Source of the DNA: Cordia subcordata
Lineage: Eukaryota; Streptophyta; Magnoliopsida; Boraginales; Cordiaceae
Reading direction: 5' to 3'
Length of the DNA: 64,000 nt
Assembly: GCA_028554755.1 (NCBI GenBank)
Contig: JAPTOF010000003.1
Span: forward strand, 4,630,501-4,694,500
The notes under the pieces: model-generated
Seen by the model: only the letters and a program-made list of their open reading frames with translations
Database searches by the model: none
What the model was told of the DNA's origin: nothing
Part shown: positions 47,172-58,308 of the stretch, piece by piece
Layout: each line of letters starts with the position of its first letter
Numbering within the stretch: position 1 is the first letter of the stretch
Position numbers and translations under genes: made by a program

Positions 47172-49935
47172 TCAGACAAAATGCTCAGTTGGGTATTCAT
47201 GTTCATATCCATTGTAATCATAGTATAGTCTCTCCCCCTTCTTAATATCTCTACTTGCGATCAGTAAGACCCGACACTCTCCATTGACATTGAATCTCAC
47301 GCATTTTACATTCTGCTTCTTCTTCCCATCCCTGCATCGAGAAACAGTTTCAAATCAGAAAAACAAGTTGCAGTACCATCTAATACAAGTAAAACTAAGG
47401 CCAAATTCAGAACTGATGTATGCAGTCTAGTTATAACTTTACATGTCCAATGCTAGAAAGTAGTACTATAACACATTTATAAGCTTTTATCATCAATTTG
47501 GCTATTAGAGCTAAGAGAATAACAGCCAGACTCGGTTTTTTCATATGAAGTGATTGCTCTGTACATTATTTCTAAGTTGAGGGCCTAGTACTAAAACAAA
47601 AACAAAGTTCAACATAGAGCAGAACAGGATTTTTAGGCCTTTCTATGTTCAAGGATCTGCAATTAATCTGGACATCAAACCTTAGGTTCCATCAGGCATC
47701 CATTTAATGTGTTTAAACTGAGCAATTTCAAATTATGAGGATTGTATGCATGTGACTTATGTGTTGGTCTTGCCAATTGTTATTCTGGATGAGCAACAAA
47801 GGGATAAGTAATATTGAAGAGGGAAGCAACGTCTTAAACAGTGAATGAACATACGGTGTATGATTGTTGATTCCATTAATAAAGCGAGCAATATTACTAC
47901 GCTTGTCAGGACAGATGACAAGGCTTTTTGCAGGATCAGCGGCACAAAGAAGAGTCATCATGCTATCGCCTTCATCATTCTCACGGTTCCTCACGTAATC
48001 AACATCTCCAACGTACTCGGTAATTATTGTTAAATCTCTAATGAATCTATCTGCTTCCACGGTGAACCTGTTACAATGAAGCAAGCAAGTGGATATTAGG
48101 CCTTCCAAATGCAAGATCACGTGAAAGAAGTTCATAAATAGAAAACAAAAGGAAAGACCATGACTACTCACCCTTCCCTGGGGTCAAAAACAACCATAAG
48201 AGGTGGCCATTCTCCTCTCTGCATCATATTTTTGCACAAATTTAAGGTCTCATTGTTTTCCTTAGATATTACCTGAAAATGCAGTTTTACAAATACAGCT
48301 ACTAGTGAGATACAAATTCAGAATTGATGATCAAATTGTCTGAAAGCATCCGACAGGAGATGATACATATAGTATGCATAATATGAGATGTTCAACAAAT
48401 GTACATCAACAAAAAGGCACTTAGTCCACCTAGTTCATACTACTAAGTAAAAGACATAATGTGTCGCATAATTGCCAAGTGCGGATTCCACAAGAAAAGA
48501 ACAATGATCTTGATAAGAATGCTAACAGCAACTCCAGAACAGCATTAAAACTTGTTACCTGCATCCCTTCCCGTTCAAGAGCAGCACGATTGGCTGACCG
48601 AGGGGCCATCCCTGGAATGTAAGTAAGCTCATTACTGAACTCAGCCCCAGTTGCTGTCAAAGCTGTAGCCAATGATGCCATTTGCTCCAATCTCCTGTTA
48701 GGATCCTCGCTAGGATTGAACGGCAACAACTTCCTGCTCTTCTTTTTTGGTATTACCAAGCCACCCGTGCGCTTTCGCTTCCTATTTATGTCTAAGAAAA
48801 TGAAAAGCACAAAAATATTGTGAGGAGTTTAACTAAATGTGATTCCAAAAAATTTTACTTAAAACACCCATAAATTAGACCATCATTTTACCTGGGCAAA
48901 GCTTTTCTGTCGACTGTGAAGGCCTTTGTATTCTGAAAAAATCAACAATTTTGGTCTGCACTAGTGGGAACTCTGCATAGCCAAAATAGAATGTAATTTA
49001 GCAGATAATACCAACATCATAAAATTCAGCCAAAATGGGGGCAAACCAAGCTAAGAAAATTGTTTCGCAAACGTTGTAAATAAGAAAAACAGCTCAGTAA
49101 GCACTATACCAATCATTCATCTAACTGAAATCTCTTTTAGAAAGAAGATTCACACATTAAATTCCTTTACATAACTCAAAACACCACGAATTCCTAAATT
49201 GAGTGGAACAAATTTTCTACATTCTAATATGTGAAACTAACGATTCTCTTCATTTATAATTGGAAAAAGAAAAAAAAAAACAATCTGCATTACAGGACAC
49301 CAAATTAGACCAAATTAAATCTTATCCCACTGGGTGAAATCGGCTAATATTAACTCATTCCTCTTGAGATTTATCTCTCATGTCAACCCTATCAAAATCC
49401 CCATAACCCATAAAGGAAACTTTTACAACGCTTACATTACAATGTACCTTGATCCTTATTCTTCAACGAACAAAACAATAAAATCAACAATAAATAAAAG
49501 ACGAATAAATAAATAACAGATGACCAGTAAGACATTCTCCAGATAGCAACAAGAAATGGGTTTAAATCGCACTTGCCACTAATCAAAAACCATACAATGG
49601 CAACACAAACACGCACAGAGACACATGGGGTGGTGATTAAACATACGTTTGAGTTGCGTGTTCCGATTAGAGCAAGAGGAGCAGAACCAAGAGCCCTTAG
49701 GAACAGCAGCAAGAATGGGAGTGAGGCAAAATAGGTGATAGCCACGATCACATTTGTCGCATAGCAAAAGCTCATCCTCGTGGTCACCCGACCCACATCG
49801 CTCACAAATCAAATCATCATCTTCTTCTTCCTCTACTACTTTCTCTCTAATAACTCTTGACCTCTTGCTCAATCTTGGCTTGCTGCATAAGGAGAGTGGC
49901 TTCGGTGCCTGGGTTCTTCTTCTTCTTACCGCCAT
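47172..49935 (-). CDS. ATXR6: histone H3K27 monomethyltransferase, ATXR6-like (6 exons)
   Basis: Exons on the minus strand: 49647-49935, 48892-48972, 48559-48791, 48172-48272, 47855-48067, 47172-47331; GT-AG junctions, phases agree, 358 aa (Arabidopsis ATXR6 is about 350). The N-terminus is basic (MAVRRRRTQ) then acidic. A C4HC3 PHD finger covers residues 44-88 (C44, C47, C59, C62, H67, C70, C85, C88). A PCNA-interacting PIP box, QTKIVDFF, is at 102-109. A K/R-rich patch (NRKRKR...PKKKSRK) follows, possibly a nuclear signal. The SET domain fills the C-terminal half, with RFINGINNHT at about 296-305 and DYNGYEHEYP near the end. The family monomethylates H3K27 on newly assembled H3.1 chromatin and silences transposons; I infer the same here. 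ATXR6 is preferred over ATXR5 because no long N-terminal targeting extension is seen and because of the neighbouring genes. Confidence 0.93.
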
Positions 49936-50040
49936 GGAAGCTGTTGAGTTGAAGGTTTTCTGGTGTTGTTTTTAGGTAACTGAAAAGTTGGGTTGGTTGG
50001 TTTATGTAATAGTGAAAGTACGGACCCGCCAATGAATTGC

Positions 50041-50110
50041 TTTCGCGGGCTTTTTTTTTTTTGTGTTTTTCGCGGGAAATAATGATAATGGTTTATGGGT
50101 TAGCGCCAAA
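50041..50110 (-). promoter_or_regulatory. E2F-like sites upstream of ATXR6
   Basis: On the minus strand TTTCCCGCG (complement of 50071-50079) and TTTGGCGC (complement of 50103-50110) match the E2F consensus TTTSSCGS. A third GCCCGCGAAA-like match lies at 50041-50050. They sit about 105-175 bp before the ATG. E2F control fits an S-phase, PCNA-binding methyltransferase. Confidence 0.6.
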
Positions 50111-51183
50111 GATTATATAGTCCGGATAGTGTTAGTGGGCTTTGTGGTGTTGTTCTTATGGGCGGTTCAATGACATATATTGTCCACTTTAAAACATGGT
50201 AGAACATTATTTAGAATGTTACGATAATTTAATTTCTTATCTTAAATGATTAACGATGTTAAGGAAATTGTATTATTGATTTGCATGTCTTAATTCTATC
50301 GTTTATCATATTTTTAACTTTGGGGTCAGTTTAGTTACCCAAATGTAGGTGTCTCAATGGTAAGTAATATTAGATGGTGCATCCACCATATATAGCCACA
50401 GGTCAAGTATTTGGAAGAACAATTGAAAAGGCTATTTTATTCTTCTCTTGAGATACATTATCCTGACTCGATCCTTGAGGATATTGGTCGAATCCCGATG
50501 TTCTATGATAGTATTCCCAAGGCTAAACAAGCCACTTGTTTTATTTATAGGTACAAATGAGTGCTTAATTTGTTGAAGGTTAGGACCCAATAGGTTGGAT
50601 TTGTGCCAGGACCCCCTAAGACTAGTATGAGGGCGATTACCAGACTAACCAGTCCCTTAAACATGTTGAAGATTGTACAAAAAGGTAAATGACATATTTA
50701 GTCCCTTATTTTTTACTTTTTTGATAATTAAAACATGATAATATAGTCCTTTATCTTTTATGATTAGTGACGCCTTTAGTCCTAAGTTAAGAAAAAAAAA
50801 AAAAATAACATGTGTTCAGTCATTTATTTTGTAATTTGTAACTATATTAGTCCCTTATCTTCATAATTTATGAAGTTGTCAGTCTCTTATCTTCATAATT
50901 TATAACAAGATTAGTCCTCCAACTTCACTAATTTCTTGATTTTTTTGAGTTTGGGATTAACGGGATCACAAGTTGCAAAGATAAGAACTAAATTATCTCA
51001 TTTTAAAAATAAGGGATTTAATTAGCAAAAAAGTCAAAGATCCTCGTACAAAATTTAATGACCTACAAAATTCACAATTAGAAATTTAATAAGGAAAGGG
51101 CCAAAAGCCCATTCGTATTTCGTCAATGGCCCAAAAGCCTCCACTCATTTAACCGCAACCAAACCCTATCCCCTAAATAAACA
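50111..51183. other. divergent intergenic region between ATXR6 and the exonuclease gene
   Basis: The 1.25 kb between the two start codons must hold both promoters. About 50690-51045 looks like a worn fold-back repeat: 'AGTCCCTTATTTTTTAC..TTTTGATAATTAA' is roughly inverted against 'TTAATTAGCAAAAAAGTC' and 'AATAAGGGA', with several 'agtccct.atctt' units. A leader with CCCAAAAGCC repeats precedes the ATG at 51184. Confidence 0.4.
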
Positions 51184-54100
51184 ATGGACCACCAAAGGCC
51201 CCTAACGATTCACTGGGTCGACTCGACCGACTCGCCCGAGTTCACTCATTTCAATTGGGCACTGACTCGATCCTCGCTCATCGGACTCGACGCCGAATGG
51301 AAGCCTCTCCGCGGCGAGAATTCCGCTTTTCCCACCGTCTCGCTCCTCCAAATCGCGTGCCGACTCGCTCCCGACGCCGATTCGACTCACCAGAACGCCA
51401 GCGAGTCGCTTGTTTTCCTCCTCGACCTCGCTTCCGTTGATCTTCCGTCAATTTACGAGTTGCTAAAAGACGTGTTCGTATCGCACGATGTCATCAAATT
51501 AGGGTTCAAATTCAAGCAAGATTTGGTTTACTTGTCCTCTACTTTTAGCTCTCAAGGCTGCAATCCTGGTTTTGAAAGGGTAATTTGAGCTAATGATTTT
51601 TCTTTTTTTACTTGCTTTTCAAAGCATTGCTGAATAAATATTTGGAAATGGCTAAGGGCGCGTTTGAATTGGCTTTTTTTTTTTTAAATACGAGTTTTTG
51701 GAAAAAAGTTAAATATTCTAACAAAAATTTTAGAGTTTAAGCTTTTTCTAATGTCGAGCCAAATAGTTATTGCAAAAATGACATACTTTTTTTGAAAAAA
51801 AAAAGTTTTTTTCCTGGAAAACAAAACCAATTCAAACAGCCCTAATTTAGGTAGAATTTGACACATTAGTATGGTTTAATAGTTGGCATGACGAGCTCAC
51901 GCAATAATTTGGGCTACGAAGCTGTTTATGTGGTACCTTTGTGAGTTTAAGTAATCATTTTATTGGTGTTGTGAGTTTAAGTGGTCATGTTGTTAGCGTT
52001 GTGAGTTTAAGTAATCATTTGGCTAGCATTGCGAGTTTTAGTAATAATTCGGGTGGTGTTGTGAGTTTAAGTGATAATTTGGTTACTGTTGTGAGTTTAA
52101 ATATTAATTTGGTTAGTATTGTGAGTTTAGATAATAGTTTCGTTAACATTTTTAGCCTTTCATGGATTTAAAAAGTTAGTGTTGTGAGCTCTATGAATTT
52201 AGCACCATGAAATTAAGCATTGAGCAGTAACTTGATTTATCACTTTTAGAACTACTAGGTATTTCATATAAGAAACTTATCCTCAAAATTATGGCAAATC
52301 TGAATTTGGTTGGTTTGTAGTCTGGAATAGTTATATACTTTGCATTTCACAGAGATTCTTGAGACTTAGTCACAAGTCAAATTTGTGGGTATGGAGTCTG
52401 GACTCGTAGATATTTTGTGTATGATAGTTATCTTCCAGACCACAACATGCTCTGGTTGCATTTTGGGTGCGGAGTCCAGACTAAAAAGATGAATTTACAT
52501 GTGATAACTATTATCAAGATCACAATACAGGTCTGTACTTTTAGATATAGAATCCAGCAACGTAGATATTTCTCATATGATAGCTATTCTCAGGAGTACA
52601 CGGGTATCGTATGTGGATATAGAGTACTCAGGTCATGCTTGTGGGTAAGGAGAATTGTGTCTGGGGCTTCACAAATTTTCTGATTTTCACTCATGCAATG
52701 GAATACTATTTGGATTACTACTGTAATGTGGTAATTTTTCAGCTTTATTATTAGAATTACAATGTATCTGTTCTCAAATTTGGTGAATAGGTGGAGCCAT
52801 TTTTAGACATCACAAGCATATACCATTATTTACATCACAAACAAACAGGAAGAAAGCCGCCCAAACAAAACACGAGCCTGGCAACTATTTGCAAAGAAGT
52901 ACTAGGTATTTCTCTTCCAAAGGTATGTATGGTTTGATAATGTTGCCTGTGGAGTGCTGTCACTCATATTCCTTAAGGCCCAATGTTAGGGCCTGAGTGA
53001 TCAACAGCACCCTGTTGCTGACCAAACACTCCATTATCATTTTCGATATGATGTTCATATTACTCATAGTTTTGTACACTCTTCAGGAACTTCAGTGTAG
53101 TGACTGGTCACGGCGTCCTCTAACAGGGGAGCAAAAGACATATGCAGCTGCAGATGCTCAATGTTTGCTTGAAATATTTGATGTCTTCCATGCCAAGATT
53201 GGTAGAGAAGGTTAGTTGTGCTTGCCATCTGTAGCCTCTTACATTAATAAAGGTTACAATTTCTGATGATATATTTCTGTCAAAAGTGTTGGCTGAATGT
53301 TTAATTTGGTTGCTGTTAGTGTTTTATGAAATGATTTTAGATCGCGCTGTAGAAATTTTAGTGGAAGTCTAGAGACAAATATATTCTATTGTACCTGTTG
53401 TTTCAGTTTCCCTAACTGAGATCCTGCTTATAGCATCCTATTGCAATGTGGTTTTCTCATCCAGCAAGAATTTTACTGCCGATGCTTCAAAAAGCTATTA
53501 ACTATTCGCTGAAGTAATTTGTGCACAACTTAATGAGTGCCCAACTTAATGAGTGCCCAACCTCTGTTCGATAGAGCTTATATGATTACATTAGCTGACG
53601 AACGTCACTCGATCCCATACTGGAGTTTACGTCAGTTATGGTGTATTGTCTGGATTACTAACTGCAACAAGTTTTCCGACTGTTCATTGCAGGGAATTCT
53701 TCTAATGATGTCAGTAATATTTTGTTTTCTGACTTGGATCTTGGGTTGAAGCAGATACTTGATATGCCAAATTGTGGTGGGAAGATAGTAACAACCAGGT
53801 TCAGTGAAGCTTCACACATGGTCCGTGCTTCTATATCCCAACTCAATCAAAGAGTGTCCTCTGTTAATGCTGTAGAATCCTTGAACTCTTGTGGCATCAC
53901 CAAAGAAATGGATGAAACACTCATGAAGATTGTTAGGAAGTATGGCGATAAACTTATATTGAAAGACTCTGACAGACATCCTAAAAGGTCAAAGAAGAAA
54001 GGAAAAAAGTCTTCTACAACATTGATTAGGGAAGACAGGCAAGTAGAAGATAGTGATAACTGGCAAGGTCCCCCACCATGGGATTTGTCCTTGGATGGTG

Positions 54101-55933
54101 ATGGTTGTCCTAAATTTCTCTGCGATGTGATGGTAAGTAACAGCGGGATGGTCTAACTTTAAATTTCCTTCTTGCCAAAATTATCACATCTATATCAAAG
54201 GCCTGACCAAAAACAAAAGGTCTAACAAAGCCAAATTGATGGCTACATTCCTCATTCTTGTTATGCTGGTTTGTGGAGAATGTTGAATGACCCCTCATTT
54301 TGGAGTGCGAGACTGATCAGTATTTTGCAGGTGGAAGGCTTGGCAAAACAATTGCGTTGTGTAGGAATAGATGCTGCAGTTCCATATACGAGGAAGCCTG
54401 AAACCAGGTGCAGTGATAATATATATAAGATGATTTTGGTAACATTTATGTTAATACACTTATAGCTAATTTACTAATGTGGAATTCATGTTGCTGTCTT
54501 CAGGGATTTAATAGAACAAGCGTGTAGAGAGAAGAGAGTACTTTTAACACGTGATGCCAAGCTTATGAGACATGAGTACTTGTTAAAAAACCAAATATAC
54601 AGGGTTAAGACTCTTCTGAAAAATAAGCAGCTTCTTGAGGTAAATGATTCAGATATTAGAAAAGAATAGGGATTGGCTATTTGGTTCACCTATGAAGAAG
54701 AAGCAACCTATCTGTCTGTTTCCCGTAAAGAAGATGGCTCTCATCATCTTATAGATTATGTAGTTATGCCCGTGATTATTCTGTTTGTAATACCAAAGTG
54801 GCTGAATTCTGTGTTGCAGGTAATTGAAACTTTCCAGTTGGAAATTTCTGAGGATCAGCTTATGTCAAGATGCACCAAATGCAATGGAATGTTCATCCAT
54901 AAACCTTTAACAACTGAAGAGGCTATCAGAGCCGCAAAGGGATTTCAGAAGATTCCTAATTGTTTATTTAACAAGAATTTAGAGTTCTGGCAGTGCAAGG
55001 ACTGCAATCAACTATACTGGGAGGTAACATATGGTCATATATCTATACACTGTTTTTGCTTTTTCTTTTATATTCTACGTGGAACTTGTTGCATCTTTTA
55101 CCTCTCCAACCATCTTCCTATGCTTGACAAAGAACTCTCGTCTTTTCCTATAATATCCTTAAAGAAGAAGAACTTTTCCCTTCTCTCAGGAGAAATTTGA
55201 AAAGCATTTACTAATAATGTGTTTGGAATGATCTTATTTTAAGATACTTATCTTTTTGAAATTTGGAGATATCTTATAAGATTTAAGGTATCTTATCACA
55301 TGTACCATGCATTCTATAGTTAAAAAAAAATAAGATAGGATAAATTGCTTATTTCTTATGAGATAAAAATGTGGTTTTGTTTTGAATTTTCATAAAATGC
55401 ATGATAAGATTTCTTAAATCTTATAAGATGTACCTTCATTTCAATAGGATAAGCATCTTAAAAAAAGACTATATCAAATAGACCACAAGTAATAATCATG
55501 TAGAGGTGTCTAACATCTGTTTGGATGAGAAACAGTGGCAAAATGTTAAAATTTGCCTGTGTGATCTGAGAACAGAGGACATGTTAGATTGTTAGTCAAG
55601 AAACTTCTGTAACATGACTAGAAATTGCTGCTTAAGGAGGTGGAACCTTTTGCCCTTGCTTTTCTTTCTTATTTCAGTTCGGACCACAGGGGGTGGATGT
55701 TTGGGGGCCGTCGTTACTCTGTTTTAGAGATGTTTTGCTGAGTTATCTGGCCAGGGATCCAAATTGCTTCACCCAACAGATAGCTGCTGTTTGAAGGATG
55801 AAATAGTTAATCTTTTAGTTTCCTCTATCCTTTTTTGCTTAAAATGCTAGTCTTTGTATTCATGTCGTTGCAGGGCACCCAGTACCATAACGCCGTACAG
55901 AAGTTTATCAATATTTGCAAACTGAATGAGTGA
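51184..55933 (+). CDS. 3'-5' exonuclease with C-terminal Mut7-C domain (8 exons)
   Basis: Exons: 51184-51579, 52791-52922, 53087-53210, 53693-54132, 54331-54407, 54504-54639, 54820-55023, 55874-55933; GT-AG, phases agree, 522 aa. The N-terminal DEDDy exonuclease fold shows Exo I DAE (D36, E38 in GLDAEWKP), Exo II with D113 in GFKFKQD, and Exo III Y195-x3-D199 (YAAAD). A basic linker (KRSKKKGKK) follows. The C-terminal Mut7-C part has CDVMVEGLAKQLR and LLTRDAKLM, then a zinc ribbon C453-x2-C456 and C494-x2-C497. The pairing matches plant and animal 'exonuclease mut-7 homolog' proteins; an RNA or DNA 3'-end trimming role is inferred, the substrate unknown. Intron 1 (about 1.2 kb) holds a MITE and two tandem arrays; intron 7 holds another MITE. 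The Arabidopsis neighbour of ATXR6 from memory, AT5G24340, is of this type. Confidence 0.92.
51656..51842. mobile_element. Tourist-like MITE, family T copy 7, in exonuclease intron 1
   Basis: 187 bp from GGGCGCGTTTGAATTGGC to CCAATTCAAACAGCCC, flanked by TAA (51653-51655, 51843-51845). Confidence 0.75.
51941..52165. repeat. 30 bp minisatellite in exonuclease intron 1
   Basis: Seven units start at 51941, 51971, 52001, 52031, 52061, 52091 and 52121, each beginning GTGAGTTTAA or a close variant. The spacing is exactly 30 bp with no indels. Because 30 is a multiple of 3 the array reads as an open 10-residue repeat (VVSLSNHLxS-like) for 76 codons, but it lies between good exons of another gene and is best read as intron. 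Confidence 0.85.
52318..52640. repeat. ~75-79 bp degenerate tandem repeat in exonuclease intron 1
   Basis: Units start near 52318, 52393, 52471, 52550 and 52622, each with 'GGAGTC.GGAC' or similar followed by 'GATATTT..TATGATAGTTAT'. Diverged but in register. Confidence 0.6.
55220..55489. mobile_element. MITE, family K, in exonuclease intron 7
   Basis: 270 bp with GTGTTTGGAATGATCTTATT at the left and inverted TTATAAGATTTAAGGTATC / ATTTCTTAAATCTTATAAG arms. The direct repeat TAATAAT flanks it (55213-55219, 55490-55496). Same family as 26980-27261. Confidence 0.7.
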
Positions 55934-57239
55934 CGTGATGGTTCTGATGCTCAACATTATTAGGAAGAAGCATCCCTGCAATTTTTCAAGGGAAAAATGA
56001 ACGTTTTCCGATGTTGTACTTATAGTTCATTTGCGTCTTCATATTCGTACTTGTATGTTGTAGCAAGCAAACAACCTTTTAATCAAAAGCCACCACTTAA
56101 ATTTTCCTCATCCAGTGTTGTACATTCTGCTGAACATTTGTTGTTTCTTCAGGAGGTCTCTTTGTAGATATTCCAGTTCTTTTGTACGATGAAGACAATC
56201 AAAACTTGTTTGTTTGTAAATAGAGAAACTTTTTGGTTTTAACTTGGGCTTCTTGTCTGGTTTAACTTTATGCTGCTAGTAAATGATGTGCACGAAGCTG
56301 GTTTTGTTTTTCACTTGTGCAACGGCTAGTTCTTGTTCTTATAGGGTTGGGGTCATTGAATCTGATAACTTTGCTCTTGTTTGGGGTTTTAACTCTGAGT
56401 CTTCTTTGTGCTGGGCCACTTTGTAAGGGGTGCTGGCATTATCTTAGGAATATATTCCGGCGTATTTTTCACGTACTTGGAGACGGGAGTGCTAACAAGT
56501 TTGTGGAGTGGCTACCAAAAAATGTAGAATGTTCTACAGGGATCTCTTCCTTCTCATTGGAAGTTGGTTCCGTCGCTGGAGTTATTCAATGTGCTAGATT
56601 GTGTGTTTCTTCCTTCTCATTGGAAGTTGGCCCACCCGTGAGCTATTCAATGTGCTGGATCGTGTGTGTGTAACAACTGGAGTTGGCTAGTTTTTTGACT
56701 TAATTTATTAACAAAATTCCTTTCTCTCGTTATATCTATCTATACTATATTATATAGAAAAACTCAATTCAATATAATACTGACAATTGTTGCACGAATA
56801 TAATGACGAGTGTTGTACAAATATAACCCTCTATTATGTATTCTTATTTTCAAGTCTCAATTTATGGCTATTCAAGTATCGAAACTCCAATTACACATCA
56901 TTTAACCGTCAAAATTTATATTCAAATTTATTCAAAATTCCATGTTTAGTGAGATTTATATTGATTTACTAATTTATTTTAATATTTGCATATTACAACA
57001 AAAAATCATGACACACAATATGGATTGATTGTATATATCTATGGCAACTCACTAATTTAATTCTTATAAAAAACTTGACCTATTTTAATTGATTTCTTTT
57101 ACTATAAAAAAAATTAGTGCTATATATGGTAAAATGCAATTGATTGCAATGTTTAATAATTTAAAATACTTTTAAAAAAAAAAAAATAATCATATATTTT
57201 GCAATCCGTGCATGACACAGGTATTAGACTAGTATATAT
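55934..57239. other. 3' flank of the exonuclease gene, with a 63 bp tandem duplication
   Basis: The first ~300 bp are probably the 3' UTR. At 56545-56670 a unit with TCTTCCTTCTCATTGGAAGT and 'TTATTCAATGTGCT' is present twice, 63 bp apart. A 118-codon plus frame (56317-56673) runs through it; the piece WHYLRNIFRRIFHVLGDGS faintly recalls LINE sequence but is not enough to call. Confidence 0.4.
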
Positions 57240-57247
57240 GTATAAAC

Positions 57248-58300
57248 CACTGGCAAAGCTATGCTTAGTTGAGGGGGGCCCAAGGCACCCCCTGAAATTT
57301 TTATGAAAAGATATTAGTATTTCAAACTTAATATAATTTTTTAAAAATAAAAATTGCCCCCCACCCCTGCTGAAAGTTATGTTTTAATTGAAAATTGCCC
57401 CTTGAAATTTTTGTGAGGTTCAAGTTTTTTAAATTTTTATGTTTTTAGATTAATATAGAATATTTAAAAAAATTAATGGTCCCCTCCTCAACTTTTGTTT
57501 TTAGCATTTTTTTTAAGAGAAATTCTCATATCTTGTCTTTTGACATTGTTTTCAAAATTACCTGTGTTATACTCTCCATCCACAGTATGAAACAAAGCTA
57601 AAGTTTACTCATGACGTTTGGCTTTGAATTTTTTCATAGTTTTTGTAATTTAAATTGAACTATATTTTTTTTATTAATTTTTTCCATATTTCAAGTACTT
57701 ATTTGAGATAATATTTACCTCATAGTTTGTATAATTTAATCACTTAAAAATTAACAACTTTAATGCATAGGTTGTTGTTTTTTTATTTATGTATAATGAC
57801 TAGAATCATTCTTAACTTAATTTAAAATTTTGTTATTTGTTAAATAAGGCATAAATTTTGAGTGATAAAATTTCTAATAGAAAAATAATATTTGTGATAG
57901 AATTTTCTTAGACCTAATGCCATGAGCATGTAAAATAATTCGCCAAATTATTCAAATAATCTTGAACTAAGATTACTTAGAAGATCTATCACTAGTTTCT
58001 AGTTACGTCATAAAATTTCATAGAGATTTGTGTGTTTAGTAGTATTGAGAATAAGTTGATTATTTAACAATTTTTAAATAAAAAATACGCTGATAAAAAT
58101 TATAAAATATATTTTGTATATAATTACTTTAGCTATTTATTTATCTGTTTTTATATTAAAATAATATTTATTAGTAATATAACATATTTTTATTACGACT
58201 TTTCTATTATATAATTTTATTATAATTTTTCACAATTCATAAAAAAAATTATACATGAGGGAGTGTACGTGCTGACCTTAGGATCCTAACTCCGCCACTG
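57248..58300. mobile_element. hAT-like non-autonomous element
   Basis: Ends CACTGGCAAAGCTATGC (left) and, opposite strand, CAGTGGCGGAGTTAGGATCC (right). The 8 bp flanks are GTATAAAC (57240-57247) and ATATAAAC (58301-58308), one mismatch. The left end continues GAGGGGGGCCCAAGGCACCCCC. No transposase frame. A second, closely similar copy begins at 63593. Confidence 0.72.
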
Positions 58301-58308
58301 ATATAAAC

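Noticed and set aside
51184..51588. exon 1 of the exonuclease as a stand-alone 134-aa gene
   Set aside because: It stops two codons after a clear donor at 51580, and the following exons continue the family fold in phase.
51941..52171. 76-codon ORF with a 10-residue repeat
   Set aside because: It is the 30 bp minisatellite inside intron 1 of the exonuclease gene; kept as a repeat and a finding, not as a gene.
56317..56673. 118-codon plus ORF with weak LINE-like wording
   Set aside because: One short stretch only, running through a 63 bp tandem duplication; no tail, no duplication and no second motif.
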